NCBI GenBank assembly: GCA_947184155.2
Contig: CAMXCT020000325.1
Location: 124,001-188,000, forward strand
Direction: 5' to 3'
Source of the DNA: Cladocopium goreaui
Taxonomy: Eukaryota > Sar > Dinophyceae > Suessiales > Symbiodiniaceae
DNA length: 64,000 nucleotides
Under the pieces are notes generated by a model that was not told the origin of the DNA, did no database searches, and saw only the letters and a list, made by a program, of their open reading frames with translations. Below are positions 52,068 to 63,383 of the stretch, piece after piece (the first letter of the stretch is position 1; each line of letters opens with the position of its first letter). A program made the translations under genes and the position numbers.

Positions 52068-52280
52068 TTATGAAGCCTTGGATTCTTGGGAGACTGGTCC
52101 CTATCAACAAACAAGGGATGACGATTCAACCTCGAAGCTTGACAGCTTGACCACCCCGAAGATCGCTTAAGAAATTCTGAACTTCGATGAACATTTGATT
52201 GGTTGTTATAGGGAGTTACACATTATCTGGGTGGGGATCAAAGCCCACAGAAACGGGCTTAGCATCTTGAAATATGTGAA

Positions 52281-52360
52281 AACCATCTGGTAATGACTGT
52301 TACATAGCTATTGAAGAAATGACCCAGTCGAAATAGTGGATTTTCCCATTGAAAATGCTG
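52281..52360. repeat. Family B element, partial
   Basis: ACCATCTGGTAATGACTG, then CATAGCTATTG; the right arm is incomplete. Confidence 0.45.
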
Positions 52361-52424
52361 GATCTTTCCAGTCCGTTTTTGGTAAACGTTTACCGGGCCG
52401 TTTTTCTATGTTTTTCTCTCAGAT

Positions 52425-52640
52425 TCCTCCTGGGGTGGGATCATTGCCCATCATCTCCACCTCAAGTTCCATCTGCGACCGAAGCACAAAGTCAAAAGAA
52501 GCAGCGACGGGCGCATGACGGCAATGGATTTTTCAAACGACGCAAACCCCGCTGGGCAATGGTGAGTTGCAGGGCAATGGACAGTCGTGGAGACTGGGCA
52601 TCCCGAAGAATGCCGAGAGGCGAAGGAAACAACATTGAAA
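52425..52640. other. GC-rich exon-like island, strand unclear
   Basis: The minus frame contains LGILRDAQSPRLSIALQLTI and then AQRGLRRLKNPL. A plus frame with SQKKQRRAHDGNGFFKRRKP is open as well. Confidence 0.3.
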
Positions 52641-53165
52641 AGACTATGGTTCCCTTGTAATACTCGTTACAGTAATTAATTCATAATAATTCAACCCAAA
52701 TTCAATTGAAACAAGCTTCAAAAAATGCCACCAATGCACCTGGTCAACACACATGGGCAGAAAAAAAGAACGGCGCCACTTCCCCCAGTTTTGAAAATGG
52801 CCGCACGTCCTCACTAAATAACCCACGCTGATATTTTTCACACCCACACGCAGTTTTTCAGGCCTATGTAAGGGCTATGCAAAAGGATATGTCTCCAAAA
52901 TGTGGCTTCAAATATGGTACCGTAGAGTCCTAAAAAATCATCCCATTGATTTCGATGAAATCCATTGAGTTTTCCCCATGCTTTGGGACAACAAACGCAA
53001 CGAATCACCCATTTTCACGGCGCTTGCACTGGTCTCAAGCACTGCGGCTCACTGGACTGATGTACCTTGGAGCGGAGTTAGGGATGTCCATGAGTCCGAG
53101 AGTCCATTCCAGGCATCCATAAACTGTGGCGTAAAATGAATGAGAACCTGGTGGCATAGAAAATG
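52641..53165. other. Intron-like DNA, no gene seen
   Basis: Nothing recognised. Confidence 0.45.
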
Positions 53166-53288
53166 CTGGTGGTTGAGCCAGCCCTAGCCCTCTGAAAAAT
53201 GATGGAGTGAGTGAGTTCGTCAGTTGGGATTATGACATTCCCAACTGTTTATGGAAAAATAATCCCAATGTTCCAAACCACCAACCAG
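53166..53288. repeat. Family A MITE
   Basis: The left end is shortened (CTGGTGGTTGAG); the right end is AACCACCAACCAG. Confidence 0.7.
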
Positions 53289-53893
53289 TAATGGCATAGA
53301 AAATTGCATTTAATGTGGATATTTTTTTTGGATAAATATACCAATCCCATCAAACCTGGCTGGGACATCCCCCATTTCAATGGACGGTATCTGAATGAGA
53401 ACATTGTGTGGTGGAATATACCCCGGTCAATGGTAGAAAATCATGGATACAGTACTGAAATAAGTGAGATGGTAATCACTCTGCCATTCATAGATGATAA
53501 TCCATGATAATCCATCATCTGAGAAATACATCATTTCACTGGAACAAGCACCTACAAACGTGCAGGGTCCAAAAACATAGGAGGCAAGTAAATCACGATC
53601 AAATATATCAAATGTCTTTGCTTTTCTGTTCTTTCAATTGGTTAGGGAACCCCCTGTCACTGCCTCAATCACGGGTAAATCCCGCTACAAAAAAACACAG
53701 CACTTCATTGTTCCCAGGATTGATGTCACGGGGGTGAACTCAACAGTGAACCTTCGGAAGCCAAAAGAATCCCTTCCCCACTGGCCTATTAAAATATAGA
53801 AATACTCAAAAATGCACTGGCCATTTTTTGCTCGAAAATCAGAGGTATTCTGTTTTCCCCCAAACTCAGAGGAAAAAAGATCTGCGAGAGATG
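53289..53893. other. Intron-like DNA, no gene seen
   Basis: Nothing recognised. Confidence 0.45.
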
Positions 53894-54076
53894 CTGGTTG
53901 GTGGTTGAGCCCTACCCCTCTGAAAAATGATGGAGTGAAAGTCAGTTGGGATTACGACATTCCCAACTGTTTCTGGAAAAAACCATTAAAATCTATTAAA
54001 CCACTATAATCCATTAATCCCAACTGTTTCTGGAAAGTCTAATCAAAAATTCCATGGTTCCAGTCACCACCAACCA
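53894..54076. repeat. Family A MITE, long variant
   Basis: CTGGTTGGTGGTTGAG to CACCACCAACCA, with the same extra CCATTAAAATCTATTAAACC segment as the 39.1-kb copy. AGATG at both edges may be a target duplication. Confidence 0.7.
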
Positions 54077-54395
54077 AGATGATCTTCACAAAGACTTTGC
54101 AGAAAAATCTGAAAAAATATCACCGATGGGATCGACAGATCCCACTTGTTGCTTTCCAACCTTTGGGATTCACAAAGATTTAGTCCTCATCATGTCTCCC
54201 TATGACCCAAATGGATATGGTGATATGGTGATATGGTGATATGGTTGGCTAATGTTGGTCATGTCCTTCTGATTTTTTTCCGCAACATCTGACCCTAGTT
54301 TTTCATCCCCACTGGACCAGAAAATTAAAAAAAAAATCCAACAATTTTCCCCTGTGAAATCATCTGAAATCTCCATGAAAAAATGGCCCATCACC
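54077..54395. other. Intron-like DNA, no gene seen
   Basis: A short GATATG run lies at 54218-54242. Confidence 0.45.
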
Positions 54396-54522
54396 GTTGC
54401 GCCCGTGAGGCTGTCGGGCCATGACCCTCAGGTAGGTGGACCACCCTGCCCGGATGCACTGCGTCACCTGGGTGTGTTCTCGGGGTCTCGGGAGGGCTTC
54501 AATGGCGTGAAATGGCTCGAGG
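54396..54522 (-). CDS. Putative exon, function unknown
   Basis: Minus strand: TTCTCCCAG acceptor, then GC-rich open sequence (one frame LEPFHAIEALPRPREHTQ) with possible donors at CCCAG|GTGACG or AACG|GTGATG. Two frames are open, so the peptide is not certain. It lies about 750 bp downstream of the last putative SDR exon. Confidence 0.35.
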
Positions 54523-55276
54523 CTGGGAGAAAAATGCACGGAGGGGATCACCAGGTCCGAAGATCTAGGAATCTAGTCACTGCATTGAGGACAAATCCAT
54601 TTGGGAACCCTGGTTGCCAATGTGGGTACCAATCGTGAAAAAAAGGGCGTGCGAAGGTGTCAATTTCCTTAAAGGGCTATGATACTATGGGGTCCATATA
54701 TTTCCTCCAAAATCATCATCCTTTTGGGCGTTGACGGCTATCAAACCATTCAAAAAAGTGATGTGTCACCATGCATAATACCCACAAAGTGAGGACGTAT
54801 GTGCATATCGATCAAACTCAAAAGACTAGAACCCGAACACCATTTTAGAAAATAACCCGAAAACCATTTCATATCTAGAAGTCCACCACCAGAAGATCTT
54901 CCGAAACCATCATACCCATTTCAGTTTGAGTTGCGGATTTCTCAAGCTTGTGTGTGTGTGTTTAGATCCGGACCTTGTTGTTTAAATTCCTGGTTTTTGT
55001 TTGTTCAATCTCCGTTTCTCTTTGTTAAATGTCTGCGTTTGCTTCGATAATTTGCCAATATGGTTGCTTACATCACCGTGTTTAACCTGTTTGATCACGT
55101 TTGCAGGTTCGAACACGCTTTTTGTGGTCTGAATCGCCACGTTTGTAGCTCAAAATTCCAAGTTTATTGCCTGAATCCCCTGTTAGAGTCTGTTAGATCA
55201 TTTATTCTAGGTCAAATTACCAGAAACTCTCCTTCTTCAGCGAAAAAATCACCATTTTACCACTTGAAATCCTCAC
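54523..55276. other. Intron-like DNA, no gene seen
   Basis: Nothing recognised. Confidence 0.45.
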
Positions 55277-55423
55277 CTTTTCCAGCTCCTTTTGAACCCC
55301 ATAAATTTCCCCCCGGTGACCTCGCCCGGTCAACCCAGTCACCGCCGCCACCAGAGCATCCAGCGGCGCAAAGCCAGTGGGGTGATCCACCACCAGCGAG
55401 GGCAGCAGCTCGTTGGTGATCTC
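55277..55423 (-). CDS. Putative SDR gene exon 7 (C-terminal)
   Basis: 147 bp in phase 0 between CACACACCAG and GAAAAG|GTGAGG. The peptide contains [20 protein letters not shown] and [15 protein letters not shown]. An internal CGAG|GTCACC (55321) is an alternative donor. Its place after the SDR core, its strand and the hydrophobic [11 protein letters not shown] segment fit the C-terminal membrane-associated tail of 3-ketodihydrosphingosine-reductase-type enzymes. The link is inference. Confidence 0.45.
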
Positions 55424-55507
55424 CTGGTGTGTGCGGTGCCCATTTTTCCGCGAACTTGGATGCAAGCTTCAGGAATCCTAAAGGAAGCCCTCTTTGAAAA
55501 ATGCCGT

Positions 55508-55661
55508 GTGTATATATATATATACATATATATATATATACATATATATATACATACATATATATATATACATATATATATATACATATATATATATACA
55601 TATATATATGTACATATATATATGTACATATATATATATATATGTACATATATATATAATA
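55508..55661. repeat. TA/TACA microsatellite
   Basis: About 150 bp of TATATACATATA. Confidence 0.95.
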
Positions 55662-57336
55662 ATAATCCAGTAGTAGATTCCCCATTTCTGGATGAAGCAA
55701 TGGGAAAAAAGGACCAAAATCATCTTCAGCAAATCCAGGCAAAGTACGAGGATAGGAATGTGTTGATGGCGAAATTTGGGCCAACTATGGCAAACTCTCC
55801 AGCGGTTGGTCAATTTAGCCAGATGTCACCAATGAAAATTAGTGTGTTTTTGGAAATTCGGGGATTTTCTCTGATCTAACCAAGAAAAATGGGGATTTCA
55901 CCAGATTGCACCAACAATGGAGGATCATCCGGCTTAACCCACGAATCGGGGACTTACGATCCCCGAAAAAAAGGCAGTTACTAACGATTTAAGGCTTGGA
56001 GATGATAGTTTTAGCGCCAGATGAAGGGTGAAATGTTATGTTAAATATTGGTTAAATATGTTGCTTCCAGAAAAGGTAAGCCAGGTAAGCTCATTGGTGA
56101 TCGTATCCGGAGGATCGCGGATCACTGGTTGATAACCTTGCCATCCATGGGTCAAGAAACCCTGGATCTAGTTGATCCTCCAAGTGCTGGGCTCGAGTTC
56201 ACCACTGAAGAGTTTTGGGGAAAAAACATCAAAATTGCCATCGAAAATTATGACTTTACGTGCAAAGTCATGATGATACCATGGGAATTTGATATGGGAT
56301 TTTTGCCCATGGAAACGGGTAGTTCTTAGTTCGGCGATTTGTTGTTTTAAGCGTCTTTTTGATGGGATTTAGCAAGTGAATTGAGATCATCATCAGGGAT
56401 AATGATCCATCATGTACCCTCTGGTTATTTAACATAGCCATGGAAAATGGCCCATTTGTAGATGATTTTCCCATTAAAACCTCCATTTATGGTAACAAAC
56501 CCCATCTCCCTCACAGTGAAGCCATTGCGGGGTCTTATGTCATCCAGGGATTCTGGGGATTCTGGAAGCATGGCCCCCCCTAAGATCCACCGACGAATAC
56601 ACCCCAATGACATACCCAGTGAAATGCTTGTTGTAACCCCAATGACATACCGCTATATTTTAGTAGGATTTAGTAGGTATAACTGTTAGCCCATAACCAT
56701 TCTGTCTGGTTCAAATCCCGACATGCTTCGTGAATATCCCCCATTGTCGCTAATGGAGCTGCGATGGATGGTTCAACATCAAAATGTTGATATTCACCAT
56801 CCAAACACCGCTGAAAAAAGCATCAGATTTTCCCATATGGAATGATTTTCCCACATGTTTTCGCATTTACAAAAACTCCAGGTACACTGTTGTTCCTATC
56901 TTTTCCCATGGAAAGTCTCCAGATGTTCCTATCTTTCCCATCAAGAAATCTCCAGTTGCATCATGTGTTCCCATACTTTCTCAGATTTCCTCACCTGAGC
57001 AGTGTTCAAAATCCTACGTCGTCCCTTCATACTAGCTGGTTGATAGGATTCCCCGAATGGATTATGATATTCCCCAATATATTTGGTAGAAACCCCATAT
57101 AAACATCAACCAACCATTGTTTATCAGCTATATGCCCATATGTTTCATGGTCAAACTCAATAAATCATGGGTAAATCACCATTTATCAGAGATATCCCCA
57201 TATTTTTGATGCTTAAATCACAACAAAATCACCAGAAACATTGGTTTTCATCACCATAAATCAACTATATCTCCCTAGGTTTGCTGCTTAAATCATCATA
57301 AACTCCCCATCATCAACCAGTTTTTCCGGCCGGAAC
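55662..57336. other. Intron-like DNA with repeats
   Basis: Holds a partial family B element (56415-56500) and a family F element (56997-57112). Two segments are open without confirmation: plus 56070-56220 (GKLIGDRIRRIADHWLITLP) and minus 56515-56640 (LPESPESLDDIRPRNGFTVR). Neither has clear splice sites. Confidence 0.4.
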
Positions 57337-57396
57337 CTTGGTCCCCTTCTCGATGCCCGCCAGCAGCACTGCAGCGGCATCATCTGCCTTGGAGAC
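57337..57396 (-). CDS. SDR gene exon 6
   Basis: Minus strand: a GTTTTTTGAG acceptor, then 20 codons in phase 0 (VSKADDAAAVLLAGIEKGTK), then an AAG|GTTCCG donor. This fits the helix after the substrate loop in short-chain dehydrogenases, where xxPExVAxxIxxAIxxG is typical of sphingosine-type reductases. Assigned to the same gene as the exons at 60-64 kb by order and strand. Confidence 0.5.
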
Positions 57397-58700
57397 CTCA
57401 AAAAACAGCGACAGGTCCGACAGGCCACCGAAAATGGGAGGGTGAATTTCCAAAAAAAATGGGATGGTTGTAGTATAGGTATACAACCATAGTAGGTATG
57501 AATAGTGATAGTGATCATAGAATGATATTGCTACTACACTATCAACATTGTAATCATCATACTCTTTGATTATTACTTGGTCTAGTAACTCTAGTAATAG
57601 GTGTAGTAGCAACAGTGGAAGATCAGATTTAGTCACAGTGAAAATTTCTGTGGTGGATGTTTGGCTACATATATCATGGTTATCGAAGCTGCCAGACAAA
57701 ATAGTAAAAAACATACCACTGTTCTAGGATTGGACGGTGCCTTTATATCTTGCGGGATTTCAAAATGGATGATGTTCATTGGCATATATATATATACATA
57801 TAATAAAAAGAAACTAACATGTTTGGAATTATTCATGACAAAACAGAAAATAGGTGTTTATATAACTTGTTACTGTTGTTGTTGTTGTTGTTGTTGTTGT
57901 TTTTCAAATAGGAGAAAGTTCAGTTATGATGAATCATTGTAGGTGAGATCAATGTCAGTATTGTTGCTGTCATTTAAGGTTGATAAGAATAGAACAAAAT
58001 TGATATGATCACAATAACAGCGACGATAACACAACCATAAGTGTAGCATTTTGTAGTTAATATTAGACCGTATGGTTGTTTCACCCTGTCAATTCCAAGT
58101 TTCTAGTTGACATTACATATATATATATATACATATATATATACATACATAATGGTTATAACCCAATAATCATAATCTTATCTGGCTGAATTGTAGTTCA
58201 CCAAGCTCAAAATACCTGAAACTTGAAAGGCTGTGTGGGGATGACTCTCTTTGTGTCAGTGACATCGCAGCTCATCCCAGCTCATGGAAAAAATCATCCA
58301 GATGTTGTATGAATGGTATATAATACCTGTTATAATAAACAATAATAACATGAATACCTGTTATATAATGTTATATAATGGTGTAAAGAATAATACCTCT
58401 TATTAATAACTGTTATATAATGTTATATAACAACAATGGTGGTACCTGTATTTGATGAGTCGTACCAGGATAAGTCATAACCGCTCTTTTTTTCAGTGTG
58501 CTGAAGAAAGCCTTGCCAAACGTTGCCCTTCACATTCCAAACAAATCAATAGACTACGCAGTTCATGGAGAAAGTTAACGGAGAAAATGTGGGAAGTTGA
58601 CGATTTTCGTGCATTTTTCCAGATCGCACATGTCAAATTTCACATTCCAAACATTTGGAAAGTGCATTTTCTTCCAATTGTGGGGTTGCTCCATCATAAT
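57397..58700. other. Intron-like DNA, no gene seen
   Basis: A GTT microsatellite lies at 57873-57905, a TATATACA stretch at 58113-58146 and TTATATAATG repeats at 58320-58435. Confidence 0.5.
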
Positions 58701-58810
58701 TAGCCTCTGGTAAACTAACAGTTTGCTATTGAAAATGGCCATAGAAATAGTGAGTTTTCCCATGAAAAATGGTGATTTTCCATAGCAACCTGTTAGTTTA
58801 CAAGAAGGTA
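58701..58810. repeat. Family B hairpin element
   Basis: TAGCCTCTGGTAAACTAACA to TGTTAGTTTACAAGAAGGTA. Confidence 0.7.
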
Positions 58811-59578
58811 GCCCTGGTGGACATTGTGACATTGCTCAAACTTCTCACCAAGCAACATCCGAGCAGGAACTTTCAATCCTGACCCACACTTTTGGGGGCA
58901 GGGCGGCGCAGGGTTGGAAACTTTGAGAGCCATCACTGGGTCAAACAAACGCCCAAAAAACCCGGTGAAATGGGTTGCTGGTGATGTTTCATGGGGATGA
59001 AACATCGGGTTTCATGATTTCATGGTGGTGTTTCTTGTCCGCTATTGAATACCACATGAATTTTGGGCCAAAAAATCCAATACCAAACCATGCTGTAGAT
59101 TGGGAAAGGGATTGGTTGCAACTGCAGTTGGGATGATAGAGGTACATCATTTTGAGGAGAGTTGACCCCCCGCAGATGGCTTCAGAACTAGCCGTGCCAC
59201 TGCTTTTGTTCGCCGAAAATCGAGGTTCGAATGTTAATCATCGTTTTACCGTAAATAAATACCCATTCATCTCAAAATCTAAAATGTCCCGGAAAAAACA
59301 CCCCAGTTTCATTAAATGATTTTGGTGTGGGGCATTTCAGGTCCATACCTGGACTTTTGCAAGAGATGCTCCTTGGGAATAATGGAATGATGGACTCTTT
59401 ACCAACCTATTTTTGAGATGTTTCGGCATGTTGCTACAGCTTCCGATATGGAGATGGCCCTGAGTCAAAATCAGTGGTGGCTCCTTGGCATTTGGGATCC
59501 TAGTGGGGGATTTCTAGAATTTCCACAATCCACGGTTACAAAGCTGGGGATTTCCAGAATCCATGCATTAATCAAATT
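58811..59578. other. Intron-like DNA, no gene seen
   Basis: Nothing recognised. Confidence 0.45.
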
Positions 59579-59692
59579 GCCCCCTGGTTTTTTAACATAG
59601 CCATGGTATAGATGGCCCATTTATAGAGGTTTACCTATTAATAGCATGGTGGATCTTTCCATGGCAAACTGTTAGTCATAACCAGATGGTAA
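59579..59692. repeat. Family B element, variant
   Basis: CCCCTGGTTTTTTAACATAG to GTTAGTCATAACCAGATGGT. Confidence 0.6.
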
Positions 59693-59965
59693 ATGGATTT
59701 AATAGGGATTTGATAGGATTTCATTGGGATTATCAATCATCAATGATATCTTTCGCATAAAGTTACAGATGATCAATGATCATCTGGCCACAAAAAAAAA
59801 CTCCACAATTTCCCAGAATTTCCGCTGGAGCCTGGAGGTCACGGTAGGCATCAGCTGCTTCTCATGTTCAAACCCCGGGGTTTCAATACCTCAGTGGCAG
59901 CTGAAGAAAAGCCGAGCGAAAGGGGAAGTTGGAACTGGCATTGGCCCATGTAAATTCATGTAATG

Positions 59966-60075
59966 TACCCTCTGGTAAACATGCAAAAAGCTATTGAAAA
60001 TGGCCATTGAAATAGTTGATTTACCCATTAATAGCATGGTGATTTTCCATAGTTATGTTAGTTTACCAGAGGGTA
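59966..60075. repeat. Family B hairpin element, intact
   Basis: TACCCTCTGGTAAACATGC to GTTAGTTTACCAGAGGGTA. Confidence 0.75.
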
Positions 60076-60424
60076 AATGCAAGCTGCATCACCTTCAAGA
60101 GCTTGACCAAGGCCAATGTTCGATGATTTACCGATTAATGACGTTCAATGGCGATGATTACCACGGGTAATCGCTAAGATCACTGGCAGCAGTTTACACC
60201 CGAACGTGGTAAACGCGCCAGCGTTGAAACCGACGTGTTAGTTGCTACCAGTTATCTATATCATCTGTATCTGTATCTATATTTATATTTATCTATATGT
60301 GTATATATATATATGTTATAGACATAGATATAATGTATAATCATATATATATGTATATTATATAGATATATCCTATATGATGTTTCTTTACATGCCAAAG
60401 ATGGGGCCCTCTCTCCATCCCGAG
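60076..60424. other. Intron-like DNA, no gene seen
   Basis: A TATC/TATA microsatellite at 60240-60375. Confidence 0.5.
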
Positions 60425-60510
60425 CTTAGCGGTGAAGCAGCTTCCGGGATAGTACACAGAAAGATCCACTCCATGTTGCTGCAGCTCGTGATATGCTCCA
60501 GCTAAGAATC
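60425..60510 (-). CDS. SDR gene exon 5
   Basis: Minus strand, after CGCCAG: GA, then TTCTTAGCTGG..., giving FLAGAYHELQQHGVDLSVYY and PGSCFTAKLG. In SDR enzymes this is the helix after the catalytic Tyr-Lys followed by the strand ending in (Y)PG, as in LAxALxxELxxxGVxVSVxYPG. It joins exon 4 in frame (RG|FLAG) if the intron starts with GA. The downstream donor is uncertain; a GC-type donor after TTCACC is possible. Confidence 0.65.
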
Positions 60511-60761
60511 CTGGCGTTGAACTCCGCCGGATGGGCTGCCGGGCTTGTTTTCGGGTTTTCCCTACCTGTTGACATATGGAACTCCAAAAAGTTGGTATCT
60601 TTAAAAAAGTGAAAATGATGATAAACCACTAGTGTGTGTGTGTGTCTGTTTTCTGTGTATGTTCCCCAAATGGTCAGAGAAACCATGAGAAACCATGACC
60701 AACATGGTTTCAGCCCTCAGAAAAAAAAACACGTGGAGTCCCCGTCTAAAAAAGCCGGCTC
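60511..60761 (-). other. Putative 251-bp GA-AG intron of the SDR gene
   Basis: Removing 60511-60761 joins CGAG to GATTC and gives an uninterrupted SDR sequence. The intron begins GAGCC and ends CCAG, and there is no GT near the required position. GA and GC donors are a known feature of dinoflagellate introns. Confidence 0.5.
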
Positions 60762-60891
60762 CTCGATGTCCAAACTTGGTGGCCGAGTACACGGCATAGC
60801 CGGGCAAGGAGATCAGCCCCGCAGCGGAGGACACGATGCAGACGCGGCCCCCCAGGCCGTCGCTGGCCATGACTTGGGCAGCCGCAGAGGC
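60762..60891 (-). CDS. SDR gene exon 4, catalytic Ser and YxxxK
   Basis: The best-supported host exon. After a TTTTCCAG acceptor it encodes ASAAAQVMASDGLGGRVCIV, then SSAAGLISLPGYAVYSATKF and GHRG. It contains the SDR catalytic serine (VSSAAG), tyrosine and lysine (YSATK), with the spacing expected of classical short-chain dehydrogenases. These enzymes reduce or oxidise carbonyl/hydroxyl groups with NAD(P)H. The KFxxRG ending is typical of the 3-ketodihydrosphingosine reductase and related subgroups, but substrate cannot be decided from this. Confidence 0.8.
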
Positions 60892-61209
60892 CTGGAAAAC
60901 AGAATTTTCGGGGGAAAAATGGAGGATTTGTCCAAGGGAAATCGATGGAACATGGAGAAATCCATGGGAAGATGGGAAGAACATGAGGATTTTAACGGGG
61001 AATCAATGGAGAATGGAGTAAGACTGAGTAAGATGTTTTTCTTGTTGTGGGAGCTTATTTGTGACACCTTTGCACTGTTTGATTATAGAAATATGTTGTT
61101 GATTGTTGTTATAGAACATGTTGGACATGTTGGATCGGATAAAGATGTTCTGTTTTTGTTCTGGTTTTCTTTTATCCGATCCAGATGATTGAATTGAAAT
61201 GATTTGGGG
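60892..61209. other. Intron-like DNA, no gene seen
   Basis: Nothing recognised beyond intron sequence of the SDR gene. Confidence 0.45.
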
Positions 61210-61308
61210 GTGGGTCAAAACCCTGGTACCTAGTGAACATCAAAATAGCTGGTAAATGGATGTTCATCCCACTAAAAATGGTATCTATAGGTATTGACCC
61301 ATAGCCAT
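61210..61308. repeat. Family E inverted-repeat element
   Basis: GGGTCAAAACCCTGGTACC to TATAGGTATTGACCCATAGC. Confidence 0.6.
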
Positions 61309-61460
61309 TTGGTTTTATGGAAGAATCATCCGACAAAGACTCTGTGGATTTTCTCAAGACATCCGACCAGTCCTTTCCAAATTTGGGCACCTCCGAGATC
61401 CATTTTCTGTCGATGGTCGATGTGAGGAAAGTTTTCACTATACACATTATGATCTTAGTA

Positions 61461-61540
61461 AGTGGCTTATAAAACCCCAGCTATAAGTGGATTAGATTAA
61501 CTCTACTTATCCCATTTATAACTGGGGTTATAACCCACTT
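61461..61540. repeat. Family I inverted-repeat element
   Basis: AGTGGCTTATAAAACCCCAG opposed to CTGGGGTTATAACCCACTT. Confidence 0.65.
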
Positions 61541-61550
61541 ACCTACCCTT

Positions 61551-61674
61551 CTGGTTGGTGGTTGAGCCACCCCTCTGAGCCATGATGAGTGAAAGTCAGT
61601 TGGGATGATGAAATTGATGACATTCCCATATATGAAATGGAAAAATAAAATTCATGTTCCAAACCACCAACCAG
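61551..61674. repeat. Family A MITE
   Basis: CTGGTTGGTGGTTGAGCC to AACCACCAACCAG, followed by a TATATG tract. Confidence 0.75.
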
Positions 61675-62040
61675 GTATATGTATATGTATAATATATATA
61701 TATACACATATACACACATTGTTGCCAGCATCCTAGTTCCTTCTCAAACACACACTCTCATCCTGGAGTAGACAGAATACTCCCATCCCAAAACAGAACT
61801 TGGGAGAAAAGAATCGAATCTACTCGAGGATCCGTTTCATTATCATCAAAAAACAAAAGATATAGATATATTGCGTGTTTTTCTACAAATCATGATGGTA
61901 AATCCGCCATGTCCCATGGATTTTTAAGTCATGATGGTAAATCCTCCATATCAAATGGAGGTTTTACCATCAGTTAACTTCGGCGTTTGATGATCTCGAT
62001 GTTCCTGTGTTGAAATGTTACTCTCCAGCCACATCCCCAT
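61675..62040. other. Intron-like DNA, no gene seen
   Basis: A short direct repeat ATGATGGTAAATCC lies at 61892 and 61932. Confidence 0.45.
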
Positions 62041-62097
62041 CTTGAAACAAGTCGCACAGCGCAAGGAGCCAAGGAGGTTGGTAGAGATTTGCGCGTC
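62041..62097 (-). CDS. SDR gene exon 3
   Basis: Minus strand, after GGCTCAG: DAQISTNLLGSLRCATC. This matches the SDR segment (xxxxVNLxGxxxxxxxxLP) with the conserved active-site asparagine. It falls in the expected order between the NAG and SSAAG exons. The 3' edge is not certain. Confidence 0.6.
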
Positions 62098-62640
62098 CTG
62101 AGCCAAGTGGAACAAATGTGGACTTAAGCCACCATAAGTCCATCAGATCATGGAAAAGAAATGTGGTTCAAGATTTAAAAATCTAGGAATGGAGATTCTA
62201 AAAGCATGGAAAATCTGAATAAACTGATGTGTGAGTGGCAAGTGAAGCCATGAAGCCATGGTGAATCATCGGAGCGAAGACATATTGAGACCACAATTTG
62301 GGTACCATCAATATTTGGATTTAAATGAACTTGTGAAATCACTATCTATCTACAATTAATTTGTAACATGTACCATATGCAGTCAGAACAGGTCAGCGTT
62401 GAGTATCTGCGTGTCAAGCAATGGATCATATCCACTGCCATCAACCAATGGGATTTAGCTGCAACCCCTTTTTTTTTGCTGCTGAAACTGAAATGTGTGT
62501 CCCACAGTGTGTGTGTGTGTGTCACTCAAATGCCCATTTCCCCGCAAAAAATCGCCAGTTTTCTCTCAGTTCAACTGAGTAAACTTCCATTTTGAAAGCG
62601 TCTCCACTGGCGGATGAACGCCGCAAATTTTCCCACGAAC
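62098..62640. other. Intron-like DNA, no gene seen
   Basis: A GTGTGT tract at 62509-62523; otherwise nothing. Confidence 0.45.
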
Positions 62641-62712
62641 CTCACCACTTCCGAGGATCCATGAGCTCATCGATCTGTTCCAAGGGTGTTCCAACCAGCA
62701 GCTTAGCCACAC
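62641..62712 (-). CDS. SDR gene exon 2
   Basis: Minus strand: TTTTTTCAG acceptor, then VAKLLVGTPLEQIDELM, with two possible donors: ATG|GATCC (GA type, joining well to exon 3) or GTG|GTGAGG. This matches the variable loop plus the (T/S)PLEQxDxxxD helix that follows the NAG motif in SDR enzymes. Confidence 0.55.
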
Positions 62713-62929
62713 CTGAAAAAATCTCCGATGGATGCGTTGCTACGAAGAAAAATGATACAAAATGGATCAAAATGGACTACCTCTAGGATCCTCTAGGACA
62801 CTCTAGGCTTTGTGTATACATAGACTGTAGTTACTATGACATGTATAACTTCTATGACCAGGCATCTCGGCAGAAAGACATGCAGATCAGTTCATCCTAC
62901 CGCCCAATTATGTTCATTGCATGTGTATG

Positions 62930-63075
62930 TGTAGATATATGTATCTAATATATGCTATACAATATGGAATACTGTATCTATACGTATATCAAGATGTAGT
63001 ATACATATATATATATATGATATATATATATATGATATATATATATATATCATATATATATATATGATATAGTAT
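62930..63075. repeat. TA-rich microsatellite with palindromes
   Basis: TATATATATGATATATAT-type self-complementary runs. Confidence 0.85.
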
Positions 63076-63117
63076 GTATAGACTAAATGACTAAATATTG
63101 CATTAGAATACACATAT

Positions 63118-63221
63118 TACCCTCTGGTAAATTAACATAGCTATTGAAAATGACCATTTATGGTGGATTTACCCATTGAAAATGGTGATTTTCCATGGTC
63201 ATGTTAGTTTACCAGAGGGTA
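63118..63221. repeat. Family B hairpin element, intact
   Basis: TACCCTCTGGTAAATTAACA to GTTAGTTTACCAGAGGGTA. Confidence 0.8.
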
Positions 63222-63246
63222 TACAAATAGTGTCATATATATATAT

Positions 63247-63359
63247 AATGTGGATAAAACAATGCCATAAACCATCCCCAGGCATCACCATTTTTATACG
63301 TGGTATAAACTTACCATTCCCAGTCATGGCTGGTTTATGACATTGTTTTACCCACATTA
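63247..63359. repeat. Family D inverted-repeat element
   Basis: AATGTGGATAAAACAATGCC opposed to CATTGTTTTACCCACATTA, with an inner CATAAACCA pair. Confidence 0.8.
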
Positions 63360-63383
63360 ATAGACATGGATCATTGATAGATT

